The notes under the pieces were generated by a model, which did not search any database, was not told the DNA's origin, and worked only from the letters and a program-made list of their open reading frames with translations. Both the position numbers and the translations under genes were made by a program. A stretch of 34,603 nt of DNA from Planctomycetaceae bacterium (GTDB taxonomy: Bacteria; Planctomycetota; Planctomycetia; Planctomycetales; Planctomycetaceae), in assembly GCA_029259815.1 (NCBI GenBank), contig JAJDEJ010000331.1, forward strand, positions 1 to 34,603, in the 5' to 3' direction. Shown piece after piece: positions 7,139 through 15,733 of this stretch (positions within the stretch are counted from its first letter, which is position 1; each line of letters starts with the position of its first letter).

Positions 7139-9025
7139 ATGTTGTCACTGACACATTGTCGTCGGGTCATGGGACAGGTGCGACGGCGTGCGAAGCGCGT
7201 CGGGCGACTGTCTGACGGCGAGATGTTGTCCGAGGCACATCGGCTCCAATGGGAGGCACGTGGCGGGACACCTCTCAAGCGACTGTTGCCGGACGTCTTC
7301 GCCCTTGCGGTCGAGGCTGCGACTCGCGAACTCAAGATGACTCATTACCCGGTGCAGATCATCGGGGGTGTCGCCCTGTTCGAGGGGGGCGTTGCTGAGA
7401 TGCAAACGGGTGAAGGCAAGACATTGACGGCCACCCTCCCCGCCTCGCTCCGTGCGTTCGCGGGCAAGGGGTGTCATGTCATGACCACGAATGACTATCT
7501 CGCTGAACGTGACGCAACCCTCCTGCGACCGGTCTTCGAACGCCTTGGCCTCACGGTTGGGTGCATCCAACAGCCGCTTGACACCAATGCCCGCCGTGAG
7601 GCTTACGCCTGCGACATCACCTACGGGACGGCGAGCGAACTCGGCTTCGACTTCCTGCGTGACCGCCTGCGAACGGGGGCGAGTGCGACCAACGACACCC
7701 GCCGCCCGATGTTTCAGGAAGACGTCGGCGAGGAGGCACCCGTCCAGCGAGGTCAATACTTTGCACTGGTCGACGAGGCGGACAGCATCCTCATTGATGA
7801 AGCTCGCACCCCGCTCATCATTGGCCTGCAACTCCCCAACCGACCGGCGATGGTCAGCCTCTACCGCTGGGCCAATCAGGTCGTGACCGAACTCGAAAGG
7901 AACCGCGACTTCCAGTACGACGAGAAGCGGCGATCTGCGTTTCTCACCGAACAGGGATGTCGGCGGGTCGTCCTGCTCTCGAAGCCATCTCTCTTGGACT
8001 CGATCGACACCGAGCGCATCTATCAGCATGTCGAGAAGGCGATCACCGCCTACTACGGCTTCTCTCTCGATCGAGATTACATCGTGGTGGACGACGAGGT
8101 GGTGATTGTCGACGAATCGACCGGGCGGCAGATGGATGGCCGCAAGTGGCAGGACGGGCTCCATCAAGCCGTCGAGGCGAAGGAGGCGATCCCGCTCAGT
8201 CCGCAGACTGGCAGCGGGGCCCGTGTGACGATCCAGACCCTCTTCCGGCGTTACGAGCACCTCGCAGGTATGACGGGCACTGCTGCCGTCGCACGTCGGG
8301 AGTTCAAACGAGTCTACAAGCGGAAGGTCACCATCATCCCCACCCATAAGAAGTGCAGACGCACCGGCCTCCCCACTCGCATCTTCGCGACACAGGGGGC
8401 CAAGCGAGAGGCCGTGCTGAATGAGATCGTCCGGCTCGTGTCCAAGAAGCGAGCGGTCCTTGTCGGGACCCCGTCGGTCTCTGCGTCCGAGGCGTTAGCC
8501 TCGCGGCTCAATGAAGAAGGACTGGCACACTCGGTGCTCAATGCGGTCCAGCACGAGCAGGAGGCCAAGATCGTGGAGAAGGCCGGGCTGCCCGGTCGCA
8601 TCACGATCGCCACCAACATGGCCGGGCGAGGCACCGACATCCTGCTGCATGAGCACGTTCGCGAAGCGGGCGGTCTGCACGTCATCGCCACCGAAATGCA
8701 TTCGTCCAAACGCATCGACCGACAGCTCATCGGTCGTGCCGCGCGACAGGGTGACCCCGGCAGCTTTCATTTCTTCTTGTCACTCGAAGATGAACTGCTC
8801 AACGTTCTCACGCCGAACAAACTTCGCCGTATTCAAAGCATGGCCCGCCCCGGCAAGTCGGGTGAACTCTCGACCCGTTGGCTGCCATTGTTCCAACGCA
8901 CTCAACGCCGACTGGAGAAGCTGCACATTAAACAGCGCAAGCAGATGTTGAAGCAGGAGCAGGAGCAACTCAAGAAGTACAACCGCATGGGCCTCGACCC
9001 GTTTCTGGAGCTGGTGGAGAACTGA
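7139..9025 (+). CDS. Short SecA-like preprotein translocase ATPase
   Basis: This 628-residue protein is clearly SecA-type. Walker A is MQTGEGKT (about residues 88-95), followed by TNDYLAERDA. The DEAD box is VDEADSILIDEA (about 210-221). The second motor domain has TNMAGRGTDILL (about 491) and GRAARQGDPGSFHFFLS (about 531). SecA drives proteins through SecYEG using ATP. Bacterial SecA is usually 800 residues or more. Here the helical wing/scaffold part after motif VI is cut short, and there is no C-terminal zinc-binding CxC...CH/C tail. It is therefore probably an accessory, SecA2-like enzyme with a full-length SecA elsewhere. The TPR gene just upstream is a plausible partner. The gene is convergent and abuts the toxin gene. 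Confidence 0.9.
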   Translation: MLSLTHCRRVMGQVRRRAKRVGRLSDGEMLSEAHRLQWEARGGTPLKRLLPDVFALAVEAATRELKMTHYPVQIIGGVALFEGGVAEMQTGEGKTLTATLPASLRAFAGKGCHVMTTNDYLAERDATLLRPVFERLGLTVGCIQQPLDTNARREAYACDITYGTASELGFDFLRDRLRTGASATNDTRRPMFQEDVGEEAPVQRGQYFALVDEADSILIDEARTPLIIGLQLPNRPAMVSLYRWANQVVTELERNRDFQYDEKRRSAFLTEQGCRRVVLLSKPSLLDSIDTERIYQHVEKAITAYYGFSLDRDYIVVDDEVVIVDESTGRQMDGRKWQDGLHQAVEAKEAIPLSPQTGSGARVTIQTLFRRYEHLAGMTGTAAVARREFKRVYKRKVTIIPTHKKCRRTGLPTRIFATQGAKREAVLNEIVRLVSKKRAVLVGTPSVSASEALASRLNEEGLAHSVLNAVQHEQEAKIVEKAGLPGRITIATNMAGRGTDILLHEHVREAGGLHVIATEMHSSKRIDRQLIGRAARQGDPGSFHFFLSLEDELLNVLTPNKLRRIQSMARPGKSGELSTRWLPLFQRTQRRLEKLHIKQRKQMLKQEQEQLKKYNRMGLDPFLELVEN

Positions 9026-9361
9026 TCAGTCGAGGCTGAGTTCTTCCCTTGTCAGGTCTTGCTGAGCATGATGCCGGATGGTCAATACTTCAACGACATC
9101 GCCCTCGATCACGAACAAGGCTCGATGCGTCAGTCTGCGGCCGCTGCCGTAGTGAACCTCTCGTAACTCGATCCCAATCTCATCAGCTTCCCGAGCGAGC
9201 GGATGGCGGTCCGGATGTTGGATGAGAGATTCCAGCAGCCGTTCGAATCCGGTGAACCATTTGTCGGCGACGCTTGTGTCTCCAGACGTGAAGCGATACC
9301 ACTCGGTGATTTCCGCGAGGAGAGAAGTCGTCTCCGGCGAGAGAGAAAGACGGTCATTCAT
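9026..9361 (-). CDS. ParE/RelE-type toxin
   Basis: This 111-residue protein has the plasmid-stabilisation (ParE/RelE) fold pattern. A helical N-terminal half carries ITEWYRFTSGDTSVADKWF and FERLLESLIQHPDRHPLARE. A beta-rich half carries IELREVHYGSG, THRALFVIEGDVVEVLTIRHHAQQ. ParE members poison gyrase and RelE members cut mRNA on the ribosome; sequence alone does not decide which applies. Its start overlaps the antitoxin gene by 4 bp (ATGA-type coupling), the usual arrangement for type II pairs. Its stop directly abuts the convergent SecA-like gene. Confidence 0.85.
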   Translation of the reverse strand: MNDRLSLSPETTSLLAEITEWYRFTSGDTSVADKWFTGFERLLESLIQHPDRHPLAREADEIGIELREVHYGSGRRLTHRALFVIEGDVVEVLTIRHHAQQDLTREELSLD

Positions 9362-9603
9362 GATTGTCGCGGCAGCAGACCCACATGTTCACGGATTTGC
9401 CGGTCTGCTTCATCGAGTGTCATTCCTTCTCCTCGACGCATTTGCTCCAACCCCGTACGAATCGAGCGGATCGTCTCATCGTGCTCTTGTTGAGTTCGCC
9501 AGCGATCGTAAAGTTGATCGACTGACAACGGGGCCTCCCCAGCCTGGATTTGTTCGATCGCATACTGGTGAAAGCTGTCGATGAGTTCGCGGGTGGCGAT
9601 CAT
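9358..9603 (-). CDS. Antitoxin of the ParE-like toxin
   Basis: This 81-residue protein is mainly helical and acidic/polar. It has RELIDSFHQYAIEQIQAG, LYDRWRTQQEHDETIRSI and GLEQMRRGEGMTLDEADRQI. Position and coupling identify it as the antitoxin; the sequence family is not one I can name with certainty. The ATG at 9603 follows GAGGAG with 7-nt spacing and is chosen over the upstream GTG at 9621. The pair lies 14 bp downstream of the GAF-HlyD gene on the same strand, so read-through is possible. Toxin and antitoxin would neutralise each other, with repression of their own promoter by the complex. Confidence 0.75.
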   Translation of the reverse strand: MIATRELIDSFHQYAIEQIQAGEAPLSVDQLYDRWRTQQEHDETIRSIRTGLEQMRRGEGMTLDEADRQIREHVGLLPRQS

Positions 9604-9617
9604 GATTGTCTCCTCAC

Positions 9618-11624
9618 TCACAGCCAGAAGTTGCGTTGGACGAACTCGATCACGTCGCCGAACAGCACGTACCCGAGGCTGCGCTGCCCGCAGTTGATCT
9701 TCGCTTCAACCTCGGCACCGATGCGACGGCTGGGGAGCGTATCTGCGTCGATGTCCGCATAGACCTCGACGATCGTGCCCTCCTCCTCCGACTCATTGGT
9801 GCGAGTGGCGATCGTGCGGACCTTTGCCTCGTAACTCGTCTCAACGGCGGTCGCGAGCACGTACTCGATGGGCAGCGTCTGGTTCTCTGAACGATCGAGG
9901 GCTTTGAGCATGTGCCCCATCCGGTACTCGGGGACTTCGAGCTCGAGCTGCCATTCACCCGTGTCGTCCATCACTTCGAGGAGAATTTCGGTTCGACGCA
10001 CGGGTCGGTTCTGGAGCTTCTGTTTGACCTTGAACGTCGCCACGATTCCGTCAATGGGTGAACGGACAGTGAGCTTCTCAATCCGGCCCTCCAAAAGACT
10101 GACCTGCTCTTTCGCAGCGTCGACTTCGATCCGAGTCCGCAGCTCTTGGACCCCTATGCGAGCGATTTCCTCTGTATTCCTTTGCTCAATCGCACTGTCA
10201 AGTTCATTCTGAGTGGTTGTCAAGATCTCAACTTGATGTGACAGCTCGTTCTTCGCAGTGACGAGTTGCTGACGCAGGTCATCACTGACAAGCTGCACGA
10301 GCGGCTCCCCCGCTTCGACTTTCTGACCACCCTCCACAAAAACCTCGACCACGTCGCCATCCCAGGGGGCGAACACATTCTGCTGGATGACAGGCATCGT
10401 CTTGCCGACGCCTTCCACGCGATAGTCCCAGGGGACGAAGGCGAGTGCTGTGCCGGCAGCGGCGATGCCGGCGATCACAGCGAGGCTGATCAGCAGGTTG
10501 CGTCCACGGAACCACGCGAAGAAGCGGCCAATCGCAACCCATAGCCACAGCAGGAAGATGTCATGATGCTTGCGGGCGTTGTGCAGCGACGCAGCCACAT
10601 GATCGGCGACAAGGTCCGCTCGTTCGCGGAGCACGGGCAACGGACGGCTCTCTGAGAACTGCTCGACGACGAGGCAACCGATCGGTTTTTGACGTTTCTT
10701 CCGAATGGGGGTGTTGGGGTCTTTCTCCTCCTTGTGAGGGAACGCATCTCGCGGGAACAACGGGAGGAACAATGCCATCCGGGAACGACTCTCTTGAAGA
10801 AACGTCGCGAGCGGCTTCTCGAGTTGTGGCGGAATGTCTTCGATCGCGCCCCGATAGACGAGCGGTTCGCCCACGCGAATAACTTGTTTGGCGACGTTCT
10901 TCATCGAGTTGACGAGGTTTGCCCGATGCTCGACGTCGTCCTGTCCACTGATGCCGCGGACCTTAATCCGTTGGCCCTCCTTGAGGATCAGGCTGAGTCG
11001 ATCGCAGCCCACGATGATGCGACCATCGTTGACAGCGATGCCCGAAACCTCACGCACATTGAGCGAGCGTTGCAGCTCCAACGTAAAACGTTCGAATTGT
11101 TCCCAGAAGCCGGTCGGGTCTTTGGGCTCCTGACTGGCGAGTCGTTGTTGGTCGAGATACTTCGCACCGTACCCGCACCACTCCTCGACGAAGTGGAGCA
11201 GATCGCGATGTCCGCCGGGGACTTGATCGGAGTCAAAAAACAACTCCACGCCGCCGATCGACTTCCCGTCCGACGTCAGCGGTCCGATGACCCGTGGGCG
11301 CTGTCCGTTGTCGACCGCCTCCTGACCATTCAGGACGACAACCTTTCCCTCCTGCAAGGCCCCGGTGAGTTGTTGCAACTCGTTCGGTCCGACGGTGAGC
11401 TTACCATCGGCAGAGAGGTTTTTCAGTCCGGCATCACAGAACGCCTGGAGGCGACCTTCCTGACCGACCATCCAGACGATGCCCGCCAGCAGCCGCTCGC
11501 CATCGACGGCAGTCCCCAGCAATTGGCGGAAGAACCGATCGACGGTCGGCGGCGATTCGAGCAGCCGGTCACCTGTGAGCCGCAGCTCGCCGAGGTTCTT
11601 GCGAAGAGGGTCTTCCAGTTTCAT
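9618..11624 (-). CDS. GAF-domain/HlyD-type membrane fusion protein
   Basis: This is a 668-residue protein. About residues 1-350 are cytoplasmic with GAF-like regions (for example LLGTAVDGERLLAGIVWMVG and later RMALFLPLFPRD, IGCLVVEQFSE), which normally sense small ligands. One membrane segment (NLLISLAVIAGIAAAGTALAFV) lies at about 374-396. It is followed by a lipoyl-like half-motif (VFAPWDGDVVEVFVEGGQKV), a coiled coil (about 460-530) and a second lipoyl half (VRSPIDGIVATF). This is an HlyD-type adaptor joined to an intracellular sensor. The start is placed at the ATG at 11624; the longer frame to 11807 overlaps the divergent gene and a REP repeat. It probably works with the divergent HlyD, M50 and TolC genes. 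Confidence 0.82.
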   Translation of the reverse strand: MKLEDPLRKNLGELRLTGDRLLESPPTVDRFFRQLLGTAVDGERLLAGIVWMVGQEGRLQAFCDAGLKNLSADGKLTVGPNELQQLTGALQEGKVVVLNGQEAVDNGQRPRVIGPLTSDGKSIGGVELFFDSDQVPGGHRDLLHFVEEWCGYGAKYLDQQRLASQEPKDPTGFWEQFERFTLELQRSLNVREVSGIAVNDGRIIVGCDRLSLILKEGQRIKVRGISGQDDVEHRANLVNSMKNVAKQVIRVGEPLVYRGAIEDIPPQLEKPLATFLQESRSRMALFLPLFPRDAFPHKEEKDPNTPIRKKRQKPIGCLVVEQFSESRPLPVLRERADLVADHVAASLHNARKHHDIFLLWLWVAIGRFFAWFRGRNLLISLAVIAGIAAAGTALAFVPWDYRVEGVGKTMPVIQQNVFAPWDGDVVEVFVEGGQKVEAGEPLVQLVSDDLRQQLVTAKNELSHQVEILTTTQNELDSAIEQRNTEEIARIGVQELRTRIEVDAAKEQVSLLEGRIEKLTVRSPIDGIVATFKVKQKLQNRPVRRTEILLEVMDDTGEWQLELEVPEYRMGHMLKALDRSENQTLPIEYVLATAVETSYEAKVRTIATRTNESEEEGTIVEVYADIDADTLPSRRIGAEVEAKINCGQRSLGYVLFGDVIEFVQRNFWL

Positions 11625-11645
11625 GTCTCGGTGACGACGAAGTTC

Positions 11646-11720
11646 GTGGAGCAAGCTGCCAGCTTGCTGACCCGTGCTATATTGTGTGATGTCGACGTGC
11701 AAGCTGGCAGCTTGCTCCAC
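11646..11720. repeat. Inverted repeat in divergent promoter region
   Basis: Two perfect 21-bp inverted arms lie at 11646-11666 (GTGGAGCAAGCTGCCAGCTT plus G) and 11700-11720, 33 bp apart. Each arm contains a near-palindrome around GCAAGCTG. It lies between the divergent GAF-HlyD and HlyD genes, so it could be a REP-type repeat or a regulator site. Confidence 0.8.
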
Positions 11721-11799
11721 GGAGAGGTTGACGTTCCGGCGTTCGGAGATTCCCGATACTATTCTGAGCGTAACTGCTTGCCTTGGAAAGGACAATGTC

Positions 11800-12771
11800 A
11801 TGTTCACCTACAAATATCGTCACCTCATCTGTTTCCTGCTGGTTCTGGCGATCGGGCAAAGGGGGCAGGTTGAGGCGGACGATCGGTTGTCGTCGAGTTT
11901 GGAGACGGTGATCGTCAAAAAGTGTGCGGTCAACTTCGTCCTCAACAGCACCTATGCCACGTCACGACCGGGCATCATTGAAGATCTGCCCTACGAAGAG
12001 GGTGATCTCGTGCCCGAAGGTGCCTTAGTTGTCCAGCTGCGAGATGAAGTCGCACGGGCCAATTTGCGGCTGCGTGAAAGGCAGGCTGAGATGAGGTCAC
12101 CAATTGAGGTTGCTGAGAAGGAACGCGATGCTGCCAAACTTGAGTTGGATTACAAAATTGAAGCACGCCGTGAATCCAGCAATAGTTTTGTCGGCAGCGA
12201 CATTGAGCGTGCGAGAATCATCTATGAGGCTCGCGAGCTTCAGGTCAAACAGGCGGAGGATGAGTTTGGACTGAGTGCATTCGCGAAGGCCCAGGCCCAG
12301 GCGGAATTGGAGAGCTACGCAGTGCATGCCAAATTTGGCGGACTCGTGACGAGAGTTCACAAGCACATCGGAGAGGCGGTCAATCTGGGGGACGAGATCA
12401 TCACGATCATCGACACCAGTCGCGTCCGTGTCGAGGGGCGGCTGCCCTACGAACAGGCCCGGCGTCTGCAAGTCGGCGATCCGGTCCGTATCCAATTGGA
12501 TTTTTCGGCGATCAACGGGAGGAACCGGAGAACCGAGTTCCGCAGTGCTCTGTCCGACTCAGATGAGCGGCCGAAGCGAGTTCCGCTGCCGGAAGAGCAA
12601 GAGGTCTTTGCCGGTCGGATTGGCTTCATCGGTGTCGAGACTGGCGAAAAGACAGGGATTCTCGACGACCTCCGCGTGTGGGCAGAAGTCGAGAACCGGG
12701 ACAACATTCTCCTCGAAGGCCTGCCGGCCAAGATGACGGTCCAGGTACGGTCGAGAGTGACCTCCCGGTAA
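11800..12771 (+). CDS. HlyD-family periplasmic adaptor
   Basis: This 323-residue exported protein has signal peptide YKYRHLICFLLVLAIG, with cleavage probably near VEA-DD (about residue 27). The first lipoyl-like half (STYATSRPGIIEDLPYEEGDLVPEGALVVQL) is followed by a coiled coil (about 85-185, rich in Glu/Arg/Ala). The second half is AVHAKFGGLVTRVHKHIGEAVNLGDEIITII, with a beta-barrel part after it. It would bridge an inner-membrane component to TolC in the periplasm. The ATG at 11800 follows GGAAAGGA with 7-nt spacing, and earlier in-frame ATGs fall inside the REP region. It is divergent from GAF-HlyD and 283 bp before the M50 gene on the same strand. Confidence 0.85.
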   Translation: MFTYKYRHLICFLLVLAIGQRGQVEADDRLSSSLETVIVKKCAVNFVLNSTYATSRPGIIEDLPYEEGDLVPEGALVVQLRDEVARANLRLRERQAEMRSPIEVAEKERDAAKLELDYKIEARRESSNSFVGSDIERARIIYEARELQVKQAEDEFGLSAFAKAQAQAELESYAVHAKFGGLVTRVHKHIGEAVNLGDEIITIIDTSRVRVEGRLPYEQARRLQVGDPVRIQLDFSAINGRNRRTEFRSALSDSDERPKRVPLPEEQEVFAGRIGFIGVETGEKTGILDDLRVWAEVENRDNILLEGLPAKMTVQVRSRVTSR

Positions 12772-12840
12772 AACCGATCGAGGTCCCTCTCCATCGTTTA
12801 CTGACCGTCGGATCGACTTTTACGCATCGCTATCACCTCA

Positions 12841-12951
12841 CAAGCCGACGGCTCTGCCGTCGGGCAACCACCAACCCGCTGGGAACCCCTATTCCCTGGT
12901 CCGATGCAATCGTCCCCGCAATCGTTCGACGGCAGAGCCGTCGGCTTGGGA
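12841..12951. repeat. REP-like doublet, copy 2
   Basis: The units are 12841-12865 (CAAGCCGACGGCTCTGCCGT...) and 12928-12951 (GACGGCAGAGCCGTCGGC then TTGGGA), inverted to each other with 62 bp between. This is the same arrangement and spacing as 4613-4726. It lies between the HlyD and M50 genes. Confidence 0.78.
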
Positions 12952-12985
12952 CGAGGAATCGCGAAAACATCAATCCGACTGTCAG

Positions 12986-13012
12986 TAGCCGCACATTTCA
13001 AATATACGGCTA
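12986..13012. repeat. Imperfect copy of the 5893-5931 palindrome
   Basis: TAGCCGCACATTT and AAATATACGGCTA face each other around one base, with two mismatches. The left arm is identical to part of the palindrome inside the glycosyltransferase gene. Confidence 0.75.
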
Positions 13013-13054
13013 AACGACTGGACTCACTCAAAGCAATTCTGCACACTCGAACGT

Positions 13055-15286
13055 ATGCAGCACACGACCGCAGCTCCTTCGATGCGTCCGTCGTCTCAGC
13101 GGCCCGTGCCGTTGCGGACGCGACAGGATATTATCGTCGAGGAAGTGCACTATAAGGGCATCCCCTTTCCGGTCGTGAAAGATCCTTGCGGACTGAAGTA
13201 TTACCGGCTGCAACCCGAGCAGTATGCGGCTCTCAACCTGCTGGACGGGGAGCGAAGTCTCGACGAAGTGCGTGACGAGTTGCAGTTGCAGTTCCCGGCA
13301 ACTCCGTTCACGCTGCGGTCGGTTCAACAGCTGATTCAAGATCTGCACGAGAAGGGTCTGTTGATGACCGAGCGGCCCGGTCGGGCGATCGGGCTGCAAC
13401 ATGCCCGGAGCGAACGCAAGTGGAAGCAGTTCTGGAACGTCATCCGCAACCCATTGTATATTCGGCTGCCCGGATGGGACCCCGAACGGTTCCTGCAGGT
13501 GATGTATCCCTTCATCCGCTGGGTGTTTCACCCATTCGCGGTGACGTGCATTCTGACACTCGTCTTCTCATCGTGGATATTCCTCACGATGAGATTTGGC
13601 GAGGTGAGGAGCAAGCTGCCCGAGTTCCAGCAGTTCTTCGGCTGGCCCAACCTCATGTATCTGTGGGCGACGTTGGCGTTTGCCAAGATCATGCACGAGT
13701 TCGGTCATGCTTTTTCGTGCAAACATTTTGGCGGGGAATGTCACGGCATCGGGGTGATGCTGCTCGTGTTCAGCCCGACGCTGTACTGCGACGTCACTGA
13801 CTCGTGGATGCTCAAGAACAAGTGGCAGCGGATCTTCATTGGTGCAGCGGGCATGTATGTCGAAGTCGTGCTGGCGTCGATGGCCATCTTCTTGTGGTGG
13901 TATGCGAAGCCGGGCGTCGTGCAGCACCTGTGCCTCAACCTGTTCTTTGTGAGCACAGCGACAACGGTCATCTTCAATGCGAATCCGCTGCTGCGATTTG
14001 ACGGTTACTACATGCTGGCCGACATGCTGGAGATCCCCAATCTCCGCCAGAAGGCGAGCACCATGCTGCAGCACACATTTGCGTGGTACTGCCTGGGGAT
14101 TGAGATGCCTGAAGACCCGTTCATGCCGAAGGTTGGGAAAGGGTGGTTCATCTTTTATGCGATCGCCTCCAGCCTGTACCGCTGGTTTGTGCTCGTGGGG
14201 ATTACGATTTTCCTGTACACAGTGCTCAAGCCGTATCGCCTGCAGAGCATTGGGATTATTCTGGCAGTGGTCTCGATGGGGGCCGTGTTCATCAATCTGG
14301 GATGGAGCGTCGTGAAGATTATCCGCATGCCAAGACAGGAACCGATGAGTGCCGCGAAGGTCGCGACGACCCTCACAGTGTGTGGCCTGTTCCTGGCGGC
14401 AGCCGTCTTGATCCCGTTTCCGTGGTTCACACAGGCAGCATTCGTCATCGAACCCATCGATGTTCACGACGTCTACACACAAACGCCGGGCGTCCTCCAG
14501 GAGATTCGCGTCAAGCCTGGCGATCATGTCGAAAAAGGGGCTGTCCTTGTTGTCCTCGAAAGCCCCGAACTGGATGACGCCTTGCGTGATCTGCAGAACC
14601 AGTTGCAGGTGCAGGAGCTGCTGCCAGACTTCTACGATCGCGTGCGGGACACAAGCAGCAAGTTCATGGCGATCGAAAGACTCTATGAGCTCGAACGAGA
14701 GATCCTCGAGAAAGAGACTCAAGTGGCTCAACTGCAGATCACAGCTCCCGCTGTTGGCGTGGTAATCGAGCCGCCACGCGTGCCCGAGCCGACAATCGAT
14801 CGTCTCGATCAGCAACTGCCCGGTTGGCACGGCACACCACTTCAGCCCGAGAATCGAGGAGCCGTGCTGGAGGAAGGCACGCAAGTCTGCAGTGTCGCTC
14901 CAGTGGATTCCTTTCGAGCCGTGCTGTTGATCGACCAAGCGGACCGCGACGACATCGATGTCGGACGGGAAGTCCGCCTCAAACTGGATCACATGCCTGA
15001 CGTGAAACTCACGGGCACCGTGACCGAAATCTCAGACCGGCATCGCGAGTACGCCCCACGCGCACTCTCCAACAAATATGGAGGCAGCCTTCCCACTGCG
15101 ACCGATTCACAAGGACGAGAGAAGCTGTCCGGTACCATCGTCTATGAAGCGAAAGTCGAAGTGGATCAAGACCCCATCTTGCTCAAGAGCGGCATGCGAG
15201 GTCAGGCTCGCTTCATCGTCGCCGAGCGGTCCGCCATGCAATGGCTGTGGCGCACACTCCGGCGCACATTCCACTTCCGACTGTGA
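13055..15286 (+). CDS. PqqD-like / M50 zinc protease / HlyD fusion protein
   Basis: This is a 743-residue membrane protein. Residues about 20-105 resemble a PqqD-like peptide-binding winged helix (GLKYYRLQPEQYAALNLLDGERSLDEV). The membrane domain holds the site-2 protease zinc motif HEFGH at 214-218 and the third-ligand motif NPLLRFDGYYML, with Asp at about 316. After several more membrane segments comes a lipoyl-like half (TPGVLQEIRVKPGDHVEKGAVLVVLESPEL, from about 473), then a coiled coil and barrel as in HlyD. This combination resembles the putative peptide zinc metalloprotease class (YydH-like) linked to peptide export. It may bind, trim and pass a peptide to the periplasmic path. No clear ribosome binding site precedes the ATG at 13055, so the start is uncertain; 13082 is the alternative. 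Confidence 0.85.
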   Translation: MQHTTAAPSMRPSSQRPVPLRTRQDIIVEEVHYKGIPFPVVKDPCGLKYYRLQPEQYAALNLLDGERSLDEVRDELQLQFPATPFTLRSVQQLIQDLHEKGLLMTERPGRAIGLQHARSERKWKQFWNVIRNPLYIRLPGWDPERFLQVMYPFIRWVFHPFAVTCILTLVFSSWIFLTMRFGEVRSKLPEFQQFFGWPNLMYLWATLAFAKIMHEFGHAFSCKHFGGECHGIGVMLLVFSPTLYCDVTDSWMLKNKWQRIFIGAAGMYVEVVLASMAIFLWWYAKPGVVQHLCLNLFFVSTATTVIFNANPLLRFDGYYMLADMLEIPNLRQKASTMLQHTFAWYCLGIEMPEDPFMPKVGKGWFIFYAIASSLYRWFVLVGITIFLYTVLKPYRLQSIGIILAVVSMGAVFINLGWSVVKIIRMPRQEPMSAAKVATTLTVCGLFLAAAVLIPFPWFTQAAFVIEPIDVHDVYTQTPGVLQEIRVKPGDHVEKGAVLVVLESPELDDALRDLQNQLQVQELLPDFYDRVRDTSSKFMAIERLYELEREILEKETQVAQLQITAPAVGVVIEPPRVPEPTIDRLDQQLPGWHGTPLQPENRGAVLEEGTQVCSVAPVDSFRAVLLIDQADRDDIDVGREVRLKLDHMPDVKLTGTVTEISDRHREYAPRALSNKYGGSLPTATDSQGREKLSGTIVYEAKVEVDQDPILLKSGMRGQARFIVAERSAMQWLWRTLRRTFHFRL

Positions 15287-15332
15287 ATGTCATGACCCGC
15301 CACGGAGACACCGACATTGGTCTCCTTGTCTC

Positions 15333-15467
15333 CAGGGCCAAATGGTTTTTCAAGATGGGCAGAGTTTGACGGCACGCTAAATCGACGCAAGTCGTTGGCA
15401 ATCAATGAAACTGACGTGAAACGGTGAGCCGCAAAGTCTTCCCACTGTGAAACAACATTTTGCCCTG
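15333..15467 (-). mobile_element. 135-bp MITE, copy 2, with 10-bp target duplication
   Basis: This is the reverse complement of 69-203 with no difference seen over the full length. It is flanked by a perfect 10-bp direct repeat, TCCTTGTCTC, at 15323-15332 and 15468-15477, different from the duplication of copy 1. It therefore arose by a separate transposition. It lies between the M50 and TolC genes and may separate or alter their transcription. Confidence 0.94.
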
Positions 15468-15477
15468 TCCTTGTCTC

Positions 15478-15733
15478 CCCCTCTCCTTGTCCCTTGCCCT
15501 GGACAGATCGAGAGAGAACGACAGTCTTGGAGGGACACACCGGAACTTGGGAACTCTAGCCCGACTCTACGGATTCTAACGATCCTCCGGATTCTACCGT
15601 CTGAATCGCTTGTGCCGGATGCTCCGGTTGTTGGAATCGATCACTCTGTGACGGTTATGCACCGATGAACGAAAGGTGAGTGTCTCTGTTGACGCTTATC
15701 CGTCCCATCTGCGCCTGAACCACTGAGTGCGAG
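15478..15733. other. Gene-free leader region of the TolC gene
   Basis: No gene is seen here. A 12-bp direct repeat, CGGATTCTAnCG, occurs at 15570-15581 and 15588-15599, 18 bp apart, which could be an operator. I do not see a convincing promoter pair. Confidence 0.3.

Noticed and set aside
7145-8347. 400-codon reverse frame over the secA-like gene
   Set aside because: Antisense shadow of a high-GC gene; SecA motifs are on the plus strand.
10689-11873. 394-codon plus frame over the GAF-HlyD gene
   Set aside because: Shadow; the minus strand has membrane and lipoyl motifs.
13568-14992. 474-codon reverse frame over the M50 gene
   Set aside because: His/Gln/Asp-rich antisense shadow without membrane or domain motifs.
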